Notes under the pieces: generated by a model
What the model was told of the DNA's origin: nothing
Seen by the model: the letters and a program-made list of their open reading frames with translations, nothing else
The model's database searches: none
Origin: an uncultured Candidatus Competibacteraceae bacterium
Lineage (GTDB): Bacteria; Pseudomonadota; Gammaproteobacteria; Competibacterales; Competibacteraceae
Direction of reading: 5' to 3'
DNA length: 18,842 bases
Assembly: GCA_937960715.1 (NCBI GenBank)
Contig: CALGOO010000114.1
Span: 1-18,842 of the forward strand
Part shown: positions 5,840-14,007 of the stretch, in pieces
Numbering within the stretch: the first letter of the stretch is position 1
How the letters are laid out: each line of letters begins with the position of its first letter
Position numbers and translations under genes: made by a program

Positions 5840-8563
5840 ATGAAGGCGCCCTACTCTCCTCCATCTCTCGCATGGCATGCCCTGGCCGCCGCGCAGGTCT
5901 TGCAGGAACTGAACACCGCGCCGGGCGGGCTGAGCGAGATCGAAGCCGCCCGGCGGCTGGCGATTCACGGTCCCAACCGGTTGCGTCCCCCCAAGCAACG
6001 CGGGCCAATGTCACGTTTTCTGCTCCAGTTCCACAACATGCTGATCTACGTGCTGCTGGCCTCGGCCGCCATCACCGCCACGCTCGGTCATGCGGTGGAT
6101 ACCGGGGTCATTCTGGGGGTGACGATCATCAACGCCATCGTCGGGTTCGTCCAGGAAGGCAAGGCGGAATCGGCGCTGGCGGCCATCCGCAAGATGCTGT
6201 CGTTGCGTGCCCTGACACTGCGCGACGGGCAGCGCCGGGAAATCGCCGCCGAGGCGCTGGTGCCGGGCGACTGGGTGTTGCTGCAATCGGGCGACAAGGC
6301 GCCCGCCGACCTGCGCCTGATCGAGGTCAAGAACCTGCGGATTCAGGAAGCGGTTCTGACCGGCGAGGCGGAAGCGGTCGATAAAACGGTTGCGCCCGTG
6401 TCCGCCGAGGCGGCCATCGGCGACCGCGTCAACATGGCCTATTCCGGCACGTTGGTCAGCCACGGCCAGGCCACCGGCGTGGTGGTCGCGACCGGCGAGC
6501 GGACCGAAATCGGCCGCATCAGCGCCCTGTTGGAACAGGTGGAAGAAATCACGACCCCCCTGTTGCGGCAGATGGCCCAATTCGGCCGCTGGCTGAGCGC
6601 CGCCATCGTGTTGGCGGCGGTGGCGACCTTCGCGCTCGGCGCGTACTGGCGCGGCTTGCCCAAGGACGACATGTTCATGGCGGCGGTGGCGCTGGCGGTG
6701 GCGGCGATTCCCGAAGGACTGCCAGCGATCATGACCATTATCCTGGCCATCGGCGTCCAGCGCATGGCCGGGCGCAACGCCATCGTCCGCCGCCTGCCGG
6801 CGGTGGAAACCCTGGGCGCGGTCACCGTGATCTGCTCCGACAAGACCGGCACCCTGACCCGCAACGAAATGACCGTGCAGCGGATCGTGACCGCCAACCG
6901 GACCTTCGCGGTCAGCGGCGTCGGCTATGCTCCGACCGGCGGGTTCAGCCTGGACAACATTCCGATCCTGCCCGACGACGCGCCGGACTTGCAGGCCATC
7001 GCCCGCGCCGCGCATCTGTGCAACGAAGCGGTGCTGCGCGAACAGGACAGCGAATGGCGGATGGAAGGCGATCCGACCGAGGGTGCGCTGCTGACCCTGG
7101 CCCGCAAGGCCGGCCTCGATCCCAGCAGCGAGCGCGAACGCTTTCACCGCGTGGACAGCATACCCTTTGAGTCCGAGCATCGATTCATGGCCACCCTGCA
7201 TCACGACCATCACGGTCACGGCTTCGTTTACGTCAAGGGGGCGCCGGAACGGGTGCTGGCGATGTGCGCGCGCGAGTTGGGCGACGCCGGACTGCAACCC
7301 CTGCGCCCGAACCACTGGCGGGACCGAATCGAGGAACTGGCAACTCTGGGCCAGCGGGTGCTGGCGGTCGCGTTCCGCGCCACCGCCGAGACCCGCGGCG
7401 AACTGACCTTCGAGGAGGTCGAGGAAGGGTTGACCCTGTTGGGATTGCTGGGCATCAGCGATCCCCCGCGCGAGGAAGCCATTCGGGCGGTGCGGCAAAC
7501 CCAGCAGGCCGGTATTCGGGTCAAGATGATCACCGGCGACCACGGCGTGACGGCGCGAGCCATCGCCGCCCAGATCGGCATCGGCGACGGACAAAAGGTA
7601 CTGACCGGACCGGAACTGGAAGTGCTGGACGACGAGGCGTTGCGGGCGGTGGTCATGGACACGGATGTCTACGCCCGCGCCAGCCCCGAACACAAGCTGC
7701 GGCTGGTGGCGGCGTTGCAAGCCAATCATCAGGTGGTGGCGATGACCGGCGACGGGGTCAACGACGCGCCCGCCCTCAAGCGGGCCGACATCGGCGTGGC
7801 GATGGGCATCAACGGCACCGAGGCCGCCAAGGAGGCCGCCGCCATGGTGCTGGCCGACGACAATTTCGCCTCCATCGCGCACGCGGTCGAGGAAGGCCGC
7901 ACCGTCTACGACAACTTGCGGAAAGCTCTGCTGTTTCTCCTGCCGACCAACGGCGCGCAGGCGCTGGTGATCGTGGCCGCCATCTTGCTGGGGGTGGCGC
8001 TGCCGATCACGCCGGTGCAGATTCTGTGGGTCAACATGGTGACGGCGGTCACCCTGGCGCTGGCGTTGGCGTTCGAGCCAGCCGAGGTGAACGTGATGCG
8101 GCGGCCGCCGCGCGATCCCGGCGAGCCGCTGCTATCCGGCATCATGTTGTGGCGGATCGGCGCGGTGTCGGCGCTCCTGGTCGTCGCGCCGCTGGGGCTA
8201 TTTCTATGGGAAGCCGCGCAAGGCCGCCCCCACGAAGAGGCCCGCACCCTGGCGGTGAACGCGCTGGTGGTGGGCGAGATTTTCTACCTGTTCAACAGCC
8301 GCTATATCCACGGTTCGGTGCTGTCGCGCGCCGGACTGCTGGGCAGCCGCCCGGTGCTGATCAGCATCGGCCTGATGTTGCTATTGCAACTGGCGTTCAC
8401 CTATTTCCCGCCATTACAACGCCTGATGGGCACCGAGCCGATCGGCTTCGTGGACTGGGGTATCGTGACCGTGGCGGGGGTAGCGGTGCTACTGCTGGTG
8501 GAACTGGAAAAGGCGGTATGGCGCGGGTTGCGGCAACTAGCCGGGGGTCGGAATTCGACATGA
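5840..8563 (+). CDS. P-type (P2-like) cation-transporting ATPase
   Basis: This inner-membrane pump couples ATP hydrolysis to cation transport. The 907-residue product has the full P2-type order: N-terminal domain, M1-M2, actuator domain with TGEAEAV, M3-M4 with PEGLP (E292), phosphorylated D334 in DKTGTLT, nucleotide domain, hinge GDGVNDAP (637-644) and six C-terminal membrane segments. It resembles SERCA/PacL pumps, but the ion site is altered. M6 reads VNMVTAV, with alanine (A736) where SERCA has Asp800, and M5 has Q707 where SERCA has Glu771; N704, N732 and T735 are kept. Calcium transport is therefore doubtful and the true ion is open. The ATG at 5840, preceded by AGGGGA, fits better than an in-frame ATG at 5792. 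Confidence 0.93.
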   Translation: MKAPYSPPSLAWHALAAAQVLQELNTAPGGLSEIEAARRLAIHGPNRLRPPKQRGPMSRFLLQFHNMLIYVLLASAAITATLGHAVDTGVILGVTIINAIVGFVQEGKAESALAAIRKMLSLRALTLRDGQRREIAAEALVPGDWVLLQSGDKAPADLRLIEVKNLRIQEAVLTGEAEAVDKTVAPVSAEAAIGDRVNMAYSGTLVSHGQATGVVVATGERTEIGRISALLEQVEEITTPLLRQMAQFGRWLSAAIVLAAVATFALGAYWRGLPKDDMFMAAVALAVAAIPEGLPAIMTIILAIGVQRMAGRNAIVRRLPAVETLGAVTVICSDKTGTLTRNEMTVQRIVTANRTFAVSGVGYAPTGGFSLDNIPILPDDAPDLQAIARAAHLCNEAVLREQDSEWRMEGDPTEGALLTLARKAGLDPSSERERFHRVDSIPFESEHRFMATLHHDHHGHGFVYVKGAPERVLAMCARELGDAGLQPLRPNHWRDRIEELATLGQRVLAVAFRATAETRGELTFEEVEEGLTLLGLLGISDPPREEAIRAVRQTQQAGIRVKMITGDHGVTARAIAAQIGIGDGQKVLTGPELEVLDDEALRAVVMDTDVYARASPEHKLRLVAALQANHQVVAMTGDGVNDAPALKRADIGVAMGINGTEAAKEAAAMVLADDNFASIAHAVEEGRTVYDNLRKALLFLLPTNGAQALVIVAAILLGVALPITPVQILWVNMVTAVTLALALAFEPAEVNVMRRPPRDPGEPLLSGIMLWRIGAVSALLVVAPLGLFLWEAAQGRPHEEARTLAVNALVVGEIFYLFNSRYIHGSVLSRAGLLGSRPVLISIGLMLLLQLAFTYFPPLQRLMGTEPIGFVDWGIVTVAGVAVLLLVELEKAVWRGLRQLAGGRNST

Positions 8564-8569
8564 CGTAAG

Positions 8570-8662
8570 CGTTCAGCCCCCCCTCGTCCCGCACACCGAT
8601 GGGTTGAGCGTAGCGAAACCCATCAATACGGGGCAAAACCACCAGGGGATCTGAACGGTTAC
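8570..8662. repeat. Dispersed intergenic repeat, copy 2
   Basis: This is the shorter copy of the element at 2666-2809. It shares GTTCAGCCCCCC, CCCGCAC, the hairpin GATGGGTT (8598-8605) / AACCCATC (8617-8624) and the block ending GGATCTGAACGGTTAC. It fills the gap between the convergent ATPase and nrdJ genes, where it may help end both transcripts. Both copies have the same orientation. Confidence 0.82.
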
Positions 8663-8712
8663 GCCTCGACCAGCGCCGCTCGCGCACCCGGCAACGCAAG
8701 GCGCCGTACCGA

Positions 8713-10875
8713 TTACCACTTCCCATAGTAGCCCTCCTTCAGGGCATCGAACAAATTGGCGGCAGTGTGGGTTTCGCCATCGTACTCGATCTCCTCGTTG
8801 CCCTTGACCTCGATTTCCGAACCATCCTCCAACACGAACCGATAACGGGTATTCGCCAAATCCTGCTCCTTCACCAAAACTCCCTGAAATGCCTCGGGGT
8901 TGAAACGGAAGGTGGTGCAACCCTTGAGTCCCTGCTCGTAGGCGTACAGGTAAATCTCCTTGAAATCCTCGTAGGGAAAATCGGTGGGGACATTGGCCGT
9001 CTTGGAGATGCTCGAATCCACCCATTTCTGCGCGGCGGCCTGGATGTCCACGTGCTGTCGCGGAGTCACGGCGTCGGCGGTGATGAAATACTCCGGCAAT
9101 CGTTGTTCCTCGGCGGTCTCGGCGTCGGGTATGGCTTGGGGATTGATCAGATGCCGGTAGGCCAATAGTTCGAAGGAGAATACATCCACTTTCTCCTTGG
9201 ATTTCTTGCCGGGTCGGATGACGTTGCGGAAGTAGTGATGGGCGAAACTGGGCTCGATGCCGTTGCTGGCGTTGTTGGCCAGCGACAGCGCGATGGTGCC
9301 GGTGGGCGCAATGGAGGTATGGTGGGTAAAGCGAGCGCCGACCTGGGCCAGATCCTCGACCAGTTGGGGATCGGTTTCAGCGATGCGCTGCATATAACGA
9401 CTGTAGCGGGCGTGCAGCACCTTGCCCTTGACGCTGTCGCCTTCCCGGTAGCCGTCGCGGGCCAGTTCCGGTCGCTTACGCAGCATCTCGGCGGTCACGG
9501 CGAACGCCTGTTCGAGAATCGGCGCCGGGCCTTTTTCTCGCGCCAGTTCCAGCGCCACGCGCCAGCCGGTCAGCGCCATCTCGCGCGTCACCTCCTCGGT
9601 GAAGACCAGCGACTCGGGCGAACCATACTTCATGCCCAGCAGGGTTAGGGTGGAGCCGAGTCCCAGATAGCCCATGCCGTGGCGGCGTTTGCCGAGAATT
9701 TCCCGGCGCTGCGGTTCCAGCGGCAGGCCGTTGATTTCCACCACGTTATCCAGCATCCGGGTAAAGATGGCGACGACCTTCCGGTAGGCCTCCCAGTCGA
9801 AACGGGCTTTTTCCGTGAACGGGTTTTGAACGAAGGGAGTCAGATTGACCGATCCGAGCAGACAACTGCCGTAAGGAGGGAGAAGTTGCTCTCCGCATGG
9901 GTTGCTGGCACGGATATTTTCACAAAACCAGTTATTATTCATATCATTGGCCTCGTCAATGATAATGAACCCCGGTTCGGCGTAATCGTAGGTGGAGGCC
10001 ATGATCAGATCCCACAGCCGCCGGGCGCGAATTTTCCGGTAAATCTTGCAGGCGACCTGGCCACTGTCGTTGACGATCAAGCCCTGATGGGTCGGCCATT
10101 CGCGCCAGAGAATCCGGTCGGGATCATTGAGATCAACCTGGTCCTGCTCGGCTTCCTTGGCCAGGAGCGGGAAGGCCAGCCGCCAGTCGGCGTCGTGCTT
10201 GACCGCTTCCATGAACTCGCGGGTGATCAACAGGGACAGATTGAATTGCCGCAACCGGCCAGATTCGCGCTTGGCGCGGATGAATTCCAGCACATCTGGA
10301 TGGCCGATGTGGAAGGTGCCCATCTGTGCTCCCCGCCGCCCACCCGCCGACGACACGGTGAAACACATCTTGTCGTAGATATCCATGAACGACAGCGGCC
10401 CGGAGGTATAGGCGCCGGCGCCGGAGACATAGGCGCCGCGCGGGCGGAGCGTGGAAAATTCATAGCCGATGCCACAGCCCGCTTTCAACGTCAGCCCCGC
10501 TTCATGCACCTTGCGCAGGATGTCGTCCATCGAATCCAGAATCGTGCCGGACACCGTGCAGTTGATGGTGGAGGTGGCCGGCTTGTGTTCCCAGGCGCCG
10601 GCATTGGAAATGATGCGTCCCGCCGGGATGGCGCCGTGGCGCAATGCCCACAGGAAGCGCTCGTGCCAAAGCTCGCGCAATTCCGGCGTGGCCTCGACTT
10701 CGGCCAGCGCTCGGGCCACCCGCTGATGGGTGCCATCGATGGTCTCATCGATGGTTCGTCCGTCCTTGGCCTTCAGCCGATATTTCTTGTCCCAGATATC
10801 CCAGGAGGCGGGCTGCAGGGGAACGTCGGCGGTAGCGGTCGAACGGTCGACGGGTTGCAGGTGCGCGATTTTCAT
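8713..10875 (-). CDS. nrdJ: Adenosylcobalamin-dependent (class II) ribonucleotide reductase
   Basis: The enzyme reduces ribonucleotides to deoxyribonucleotides in the cytoplasm with a cobalamin-derived radical, independent of oxygen. The 720-residue product carries the class II core: C106 (STINCTVSG) and C338 (YGSCLLGS) as the redox pair, and radical cysteine C327 with N325 and E329 in SNPCGEQ. The 11-residue spacing of C327 and C338 equals that of the Thermotoga enzyme. The last 50 residues (from LEDGSEIEV to DALKEGYYGKW) form the TSCPD-like tail domain seen in many proteobacterial NrdJ proteins. No cysteine pair is present at the very C-terminus. GGAGAT precedes the ATG. The gene has its own promoter with two NrdR boxes and ends opposite the ATPase gene. 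Confidence 0.95.
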   Translation of the reverse strand: MKIAHLQPVDRSTATADVPLQPASWDIWDKKYRLKAKDGRTIDETIDGTHQRVARALAEVEATPELRELWHERFLWALRHGAIPAGRIISNAGAWEHKPATSTINCTVSGTILDSMDDILRKVHEAGLTLKAGCGIGYEFSTLRPRGAYVSGAGAYTSGPLSFMDIYDKMCFTVSSAGGRRGAQMGTFHIGHPDVLEFIRAKRESGRLRQFNLSLLITREFMEAVKHDADWRLAFPLLAKEAEQDQVDLNDPDRILWREWPTHQGLIVNDSGQVACKIYRKIRARRLWDLIMASTYDYAEPGFIIIDEANDMNNNWFCENIRASNPCGEQLLPPYGSCLLGSVNLTPFVQNPFTEKARFDWEAYRKVVAIFTRMLDNVVEINGLPLEPQRREILGKRRHGMGYLGLGSTLTLLGMKYGSPESLVFTEEVTREMALTGWRVALELAREKGPAPILEQAFAVTAEMLRKRPELARDGYREGDSVKGKVLHARYSRYMQRIAETDPQLVEDLAQVGARFTHHTSIAPTGTIALSLANNASNGIEPSFAHHYFRNVIRPGKKSKEKVDVFSFELLAYRHLINPQAIPDAETAEEQRLPEYFITADAVTPRQHVDIQAAAQKWVDSSISKTANVPTDFPYEDFKEIYLYAYEQGLKGCTTFRFNPEAFQGVLVKEQDLANTRYRFVLEDGSEIEVKGNEEIEYDGETHTAANLFDALKEGYYGKW

Positions 10876-10956
10876 AAGCCGATCTCCGGAGGCTGGCGGT
10901 GGCTTTGCTTCAGGCCAGCGGATTCTAGAAGATATCTGGAAAATTTCCAGGCGAAA

Positions 10957-10972
10957 TTTCTATATGATGTGG
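10957..10972. promoter_or_regulatory. NrdR box, promoter-proximal (weaker)
   Basis: TTTCTATATGATGTGG matches the NrdR box consensus ACACWATATATWGTGT at eleven of 16 positions, with CTATAT and GTG kept. It overlaps the probable nrdJ -10 (TATAGA, minus strand, 10964-10959). It begins exactly 31 bp from the stronger box, three helical turns, the spacing typical of paired NrdR boxes. Confidence 0.75.
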
Positions 10973-10988
10973 GCAGAACAAAAGATAA
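10959..10988 (-). promoter_or_regulatory. Probable nrdJ promoter
   Basis: On the minus strand TTATCT (10988-10983) and TATAGA (10964-10959) are 18 bp apart. The NrdR boxes overlap or abut both hexamers, so NrdR bound to both would block RNA polymerase. The hexamers alone are moderate matches. Confidence 0.5.
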
Positions 10989-11003
10989 CACAATATAATG
11001 TGT
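10988..11003. promoter_or_regulatory. NrdR box, distal (strong)
   Basis: ACACAATATAATGTGT agrees with the NrdR consensus ACACWATATATWGTGT at 15 of 16 positions and is nearly palindromic. NrdR is the ATP/dATP-sensing repressor of ribonucleotide reductase genes, and the site lies about 112 bp upstream of the nrdJ start codon. Confidence 0.9.
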
Positions 11004-11095
11004 TGAAGCGTAAAACCAACGCATTGTTTCCGCTCATGATCGGCGCGGTCGAAAAAGTTGTTCGAACCTTCGTTGCCAGGTTGATGGAAACTTGG

Positions 11096-11124
11096 TTGTC
11101 AAGGGGTGGCGCCGATGGTATAAC
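11096..11124 (+). promoter_or_regulatory. Sigma-70 promoter of the lipoprotein pair
   Basis: TTGTCA (11096-11101) and TATAAC (11119-11124) are separated by 17 bp, each matching the consensus at five of six bases. Transcription would begin near 11131, about 50 bp before the first lipoprotein gene. This is the best sigma-70 match seen in the window. Confidence 0.75.
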
Positions 11125-11181
11125 CGGCTAAACTTTGCGGGGTACCGCTGATAATCGGACACAAAAACCGAGGGAGAACCC

Positions 11182-11880
11182 ATGAAGATCTCGTATGCCC
11201 CTCTTGCAATACTCTGCCTTGGGCTGGGGGCGTGTATGTCCCAAGTGCCCGTCGCGACCACCTATCCCGTAAATTTCCAGAAAAAGATGCAGGCCGCCCA
11301 CCATTGGGACGTCCTCACCGCCGACGTGGCGAAACGCCTGCACGATCACCTGATCGGTTCCGGCGAACCGCAGGGCCGCCCAATTGCCCTAAATGTTCAA
11401 CAACCGCGATACAACAGCCAATTTGGCGTGGCTTTCCACAACCTGCTGATCACGCATCTGCTGGAGCAGGGGTTCGTCATGAGCGAGAACCCGTCCGCTG
11501 GTCTGCCGGTCAGTTACGACATTCAAGTGGTGACTCATAAGGATCGTGGGTTTATCCGACCGACGCCAGGCCTCTTCACGGCGCTGACAGGCACCGTGCT
11601 GGTGATCCGCGACGTGGCGGACAGCCACTCGGCCGTGGCGGCGACCATGCTGGGAGCGGTTGTCCTGGACGTGGCGAGCGGCTTCGTCACCGATACGCCG
11701 AACAGCGAAATCATCGTGACCACCTCGGTGATGAACGGGGATCGCTATGTGTCCCGTTTGCGGGATATCTACTACGTCAGCGACAACAATGTGGATCAAT
11801 ATATCGCCAAGGGACCGGCTCCGGTCACCACCCGCATGGTCGAAGTGGTTGGATGCGTTTCAGGCGCCCAGTGCCCATGA
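11182..11880 (+). CDS. Lipoprotein of unknown function
   Basis: The 232-residue product begins with a lipoprotein signal peptide ending in the lipobox LGAC, with C18 as the lipidated residue, so it is exported and anchored in a membrane (outer membrane likely). No family was recognised. The mature part has a mixed alpha/beta pattern, a hydrophobic stretch around VAATMLGAVVLDVASGF that is probably buried rather than spanning, and two cysteines near the C-terminus (GCVSGAQC) that may form a disulphide. GAGGGAGA precedes the ATG. It is followed after 39 bp by a second lipoprotein gene on the same strand, with a shared promoter, so the two probably work together. Confidence 0.85.
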   Translation: MKISYAPLAILCLGLGACMSQVPVATTYPVNFQKKMQAAHHWDVLTADVAKRLHDHLIGSGEPQGRPIALNVQQPRYNSQFGVAFHNLLITHLLEQGFVMSENPSAGLPVSYDIQVVTHKDRGFIRPTPGLFTALTGTVLVIRDVADSHSAVAATMLGAVVLDVASGFVTDTPNSEIIVTTSVMNGDRYVSRLRDIYYVSDNNVDQYIAKGPAPVTTRMVEVVGCVSGAQCP

Positions 11881-11919
11881 CGGGTCATGACGGAAATCGA
11901 GTTAGAGGTGATTAAGGCC

Positions 11920-12492
11920 ATGAATTGGAATGTAATAGGCTTACGCGGGGCTGCCGCGTTGTTGGTTGCGCTCAGCTTGGGCATCCTGGGGTGCGCATCC
12001 TGGGGGTATGACGATACCGCCGCCTCGACCCGGCCGGTCATTCGCGACGCCAACCTGGTCGACGCCAGTCACGCCGCCGCCGACGCTCTGCTGGCGCGGG
12101 CGCCCTGGCTGAAGGAGCGGCGCGAGCTGCTGCTGGCCACCACCTTCGTCGACATCAACAATCTCGAAACCTCGTCCGCGCTGGGCCGCGTCATCGGCGA
12201 GCAGGTCGGTTCCCGGTTCACCCAGCAGGGTTTCACGGTGATCGAGATCAAGATGCGCAACAACATCTTCGTCGCTGAGGGAACCGGCGAATTGATGTTG
12301 TCGCGTTCGGTCCGCGAGATCAGCCAGTCGCACAACGCGGCGGCGGTGATCACGGGCACTTACGCGGTCGCGCGGCAATCGGTGTACGTCACTGCCCGCC
12401 TGATCCGCGCCACCGACAATCTGGTGCTGGCGGCGTATGACTACGTGCTGCCATATGGACCGGACGCCAAGGCGTTGGTGGCCGCGCAATAA
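11920..12492 (+). CDS. FlgO-domain lipoprotein
   Basis: The 190-residue product has a lipoprotein signal with lipobox GILGC (C25). Residues about 60-180 match the FlgO-type domain: TTFVDINNLETSSALGR, then IGEQVGSRFTQQGFTVIEI, and a core ending in RATDNLVLAAYDYVLP. FlgO is an outer-membrane lipoprotein needed for flagellar function in Vibrio, but no flagellar gene is nearby, and many FlgO-domain proteins occur outside flagellar loci with unknown role. The ATG at 11920 is chosen because it gives a standard signal peptide; an in-frame ATG at 11887 would add 11 acidic residues before it. The gene is second in the lipoprotein operon and ends before a strong terminator. Confidence 0.85.
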   Translation: MNWNVIGLRGAAALLVALSLGILGCASWGYDDTAASTRPVIRDANLVDASHAAADALLARAPWLKERRELLLATTFVDINNLETSSALGRVIGEQVGSRFTQQGFTVIEIKMRNNIFVAEGTGELMLSRSVREISQSHNAAAVITGTYAVARQSVYVTARLIRATDNLVLAAYDYVLPYGPDAKALVAAQ

Positions 12493-12513
12493 CCGTCAAC
12501 CCGAATCCTCGCC

Positions 12514-12548
12514 AAAACGCCCTTCCCCCGCGGGGGAAGGGCGTTTTT
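12514..12548. terminator. Bidirectional terminator between the lipoprotein operon and metF
   Basis: AAAACGCCCTTCCCCC and GGGGGAAGGGCGTTTTT form a near-perfect long hairpin with T on the plus-strand side and A before it, so it serves both converging transcripts. It ends 20 bp before the metF stop codon. Confidence 0.93.
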
Positions 12549-12568
12549 GTTGGGGCGGAACGCAACGT

Positions 12569-13426
12569 CTAGGCGCTGGTGGTCAATCCTAGCCGTTCGC
12601 AGACCGCCAGCGTCGGGCCGGCCTGATTCATCGTGTAGAAATGCAATCCCGGTGCGCCGCCCGCCAACAGGCGCCGGCACAGGTCGGCGACCACTTCCAC
12701 CCCGTAGGCGCGGATCGCATCACGGTCGTCGCCGAAGCCTTCCAGCCGCTTGCGAATCCAGCGTGGAATCTCCGCTCCGCAGTTATCCGAGAACCGCGCC
12801 AGTTGGGTGAAGTTGGTGATCGGCATGATGCCGGGCACGATAGGCAAATCCAGCCCCAGCTTCTCGCAGTCGTCCACGAAGCGAAAATACGAATCCGGGT
12901 TGTAGAAATATTGGGTGATGGCGCTGTCGGCGCCGGCTTCGACCTTGCGCTTGAAGTTGAGCAGATCGCGCTCGGCACTTGGAGCTTGCGGATGGAATTC
13001 CGGGTAGGCGGCCACTTCGATGTGAAAGTAATCGCTGGTTTCGGCGCGGATGAACGCCACCAGTTCGTTGGCGTAACGAAATTCCCCGAATTCGCGCATC
13101 CCCGATGGTAAATCGCCGCGCAGGGCGACGAGGCGGTGGATGCCTTGGGCGCGGTAGTGATCCAGAATTTCCCGGATTCCGGCGCGGGTCGAGGCCACAC
13201 AGGTCAGATGGGGAGCGGCGTCCACCCCGCTATACGCCTGAATCGCCTCGATTGCCTGGAAGGTGCGTTCGCGGGTGGAACCGCCCGCGCCGTAGGTGAC
13301 CGAGAAGAACGTCGGCCGCATCCGCATCAATTCCTCGCGGGCGGCGAACAGCTTGCGCATTCCTTCGTCGGTGTTGGGAGGGAAGAATTCACAACTGAAG
13401 ATTTGAGGCCAGTTTGACTGAGGCAT
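12569..13426 (-). CDS. metF: 5,10-methylenetetrahydrofolate reductase
   Basis: MetF is a cytoplasmic FAD enzyme that reduces methylene-THF to methyl-THF, the methyl donor for methionine synthesis. The 285-residue product is of normal bacterial length and shows the family motifs in order: SCEFFPPN with the catalytic glutamate (E13), FSVTYGAGGSTRERT, HLTCV, LVALRGDLP, AAYPEFHP, TQYFYNPDSYF, VPGIMPI and GLHFYTMN. Its ATG shares a base with the TAA stop of the upstream retropepsin-like gene (TAATG), so its translation is probably coupled to that gene. It runs in the same direction as ahcY, a common neighbour, from which it is separated by the accessory segment. Confidence 0.97.
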   Translation of the reverse strand: MPQSNWPQIFSCEFFPPNTDEGMRKLFAAREELMRMRPTFFSVTYGAGGSTRERTFQAIEAIQAYSGVDAAPHLTCVASTRAGIREILDHYRAQGIHRLVALRGDLPSGMREFGEFRYANELVAFIRAETSDYFHIEVAAYPEFHPQAPSAERDLLNFKRKVEAGADSAITQYFYNPDSYFRFVDDCEKLGLDLPIVPGIMPITNFTQLARFSDNCGAEIPRWIRKRLEGFGDDRDAIRAYGVEVVADLCRRLLAGGAPGLHFYTMNQAGPTLAVCERLGLTTSA

Positions 13427-13845
13427 TATTTGAGGGGCTTCTTGGGAATGTAAGGCGTCTGTGGATTGACGACCAAGGTTTGTTGACGGGGATCGATGAC
13501 CACATCCATATCTTCCAGAGGAATGACCCCCAGCAGGGGTTCGATATCGCCAGGCGATACCATTGCCCGCACCGTCGTGGCGCGGTTGGCGAAGCGGATA
13601 TCCACGGGGCCTACAATATCCAGTTTGATCCGTCTGCCATCAGCCATCTCCGCCAATTGTTCGTCCAGTTTGGGCAAACCTAACTGGATGGCGATATCTT
13701 CGTTGATCGCCAGCATGTAAGCGCCGCTATCGACCAGGGCTTTGATCGGAATATGTCGAACCTGATCGGATTGCAGATAGCCCCGCCGTTGCAGCGCAAG
13801 ATCATCGCTGTTGAATAATTCAAGATCAGCATAAATCAAATCCAT
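13426..13845 (-). CDS. Retropepsin-like (clan AA) aspartic protease domain protein
   Basis: The 139-residue product contains the aspartic protease signature ALVDSGAYMLAI with catalytic D39 in DSGA. The second conserved hydrophobic-Gly motif is LLGVIPLEDMDVVID near residues 104-118. One DSGA per chain means it would have to dimerise to be active, as retropepsins do. There is no signal peptide. Such small clan AA proteins are common in bacteria and their substrates are mostly unknown. The ATG at 13845 follows GAGGGCGCC. It overlaps the start of metF, so the two are one operon. GC is lower than in metF. Whether it cleaves anything is untested. Confidence 0.82.
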   Translation of the reverse strand: MDLIYADLELFNSDDLALQRRGYLQSDQVRHIPIKALVDSGAYMLAINEDIAIQLGLPKLDEQLAEMADGRRIKLDIVGPVDIRFANRATTVRAMVSPGDIEPLLGVIPLEDMDVVIDPRQQTLVVNPQTPYIPKKPLK

Positions 13846-13881
13846 GGCGCCCTCATTACGATTGAAATATTCACCAGCTTG

Positions 13882-13910
13882 AATATCCGGTATTTTCTAT
13901 AAGATGGCAA
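13882..13910 (-). promoter_or_regulatory. Possible promoter of the retropepsin-metF operon
   Basis: On the minus strand TTGCCA (13910-13905) and GATATT (13887-13882) are 17 bp apart in an AT-rich intergenic region, matching the consensus at five and four bases. Position before the first gene of the operon is right, but the -10 is weak. Confidence 0.4.
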
Positions 13911-14007
13911 TATTTGGATCGCCTGACTTTGTTGAGTCATTAAGGCGTCATGTGGATGTAATCCGCTCAGTGTAGGATGGATTTCTATTAAACGTCTTAG
14001 GTGCAAA

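Noticed and set aside
6011..7882. Long open frame antisense to the P-type ATPase gene
   Set aside because: High-GC codon bias of the ATPase removes stops on the other strand; the product is low-complexity His/Gly/Arg-rich with no motif, while the sense frame has every catalytic motif.
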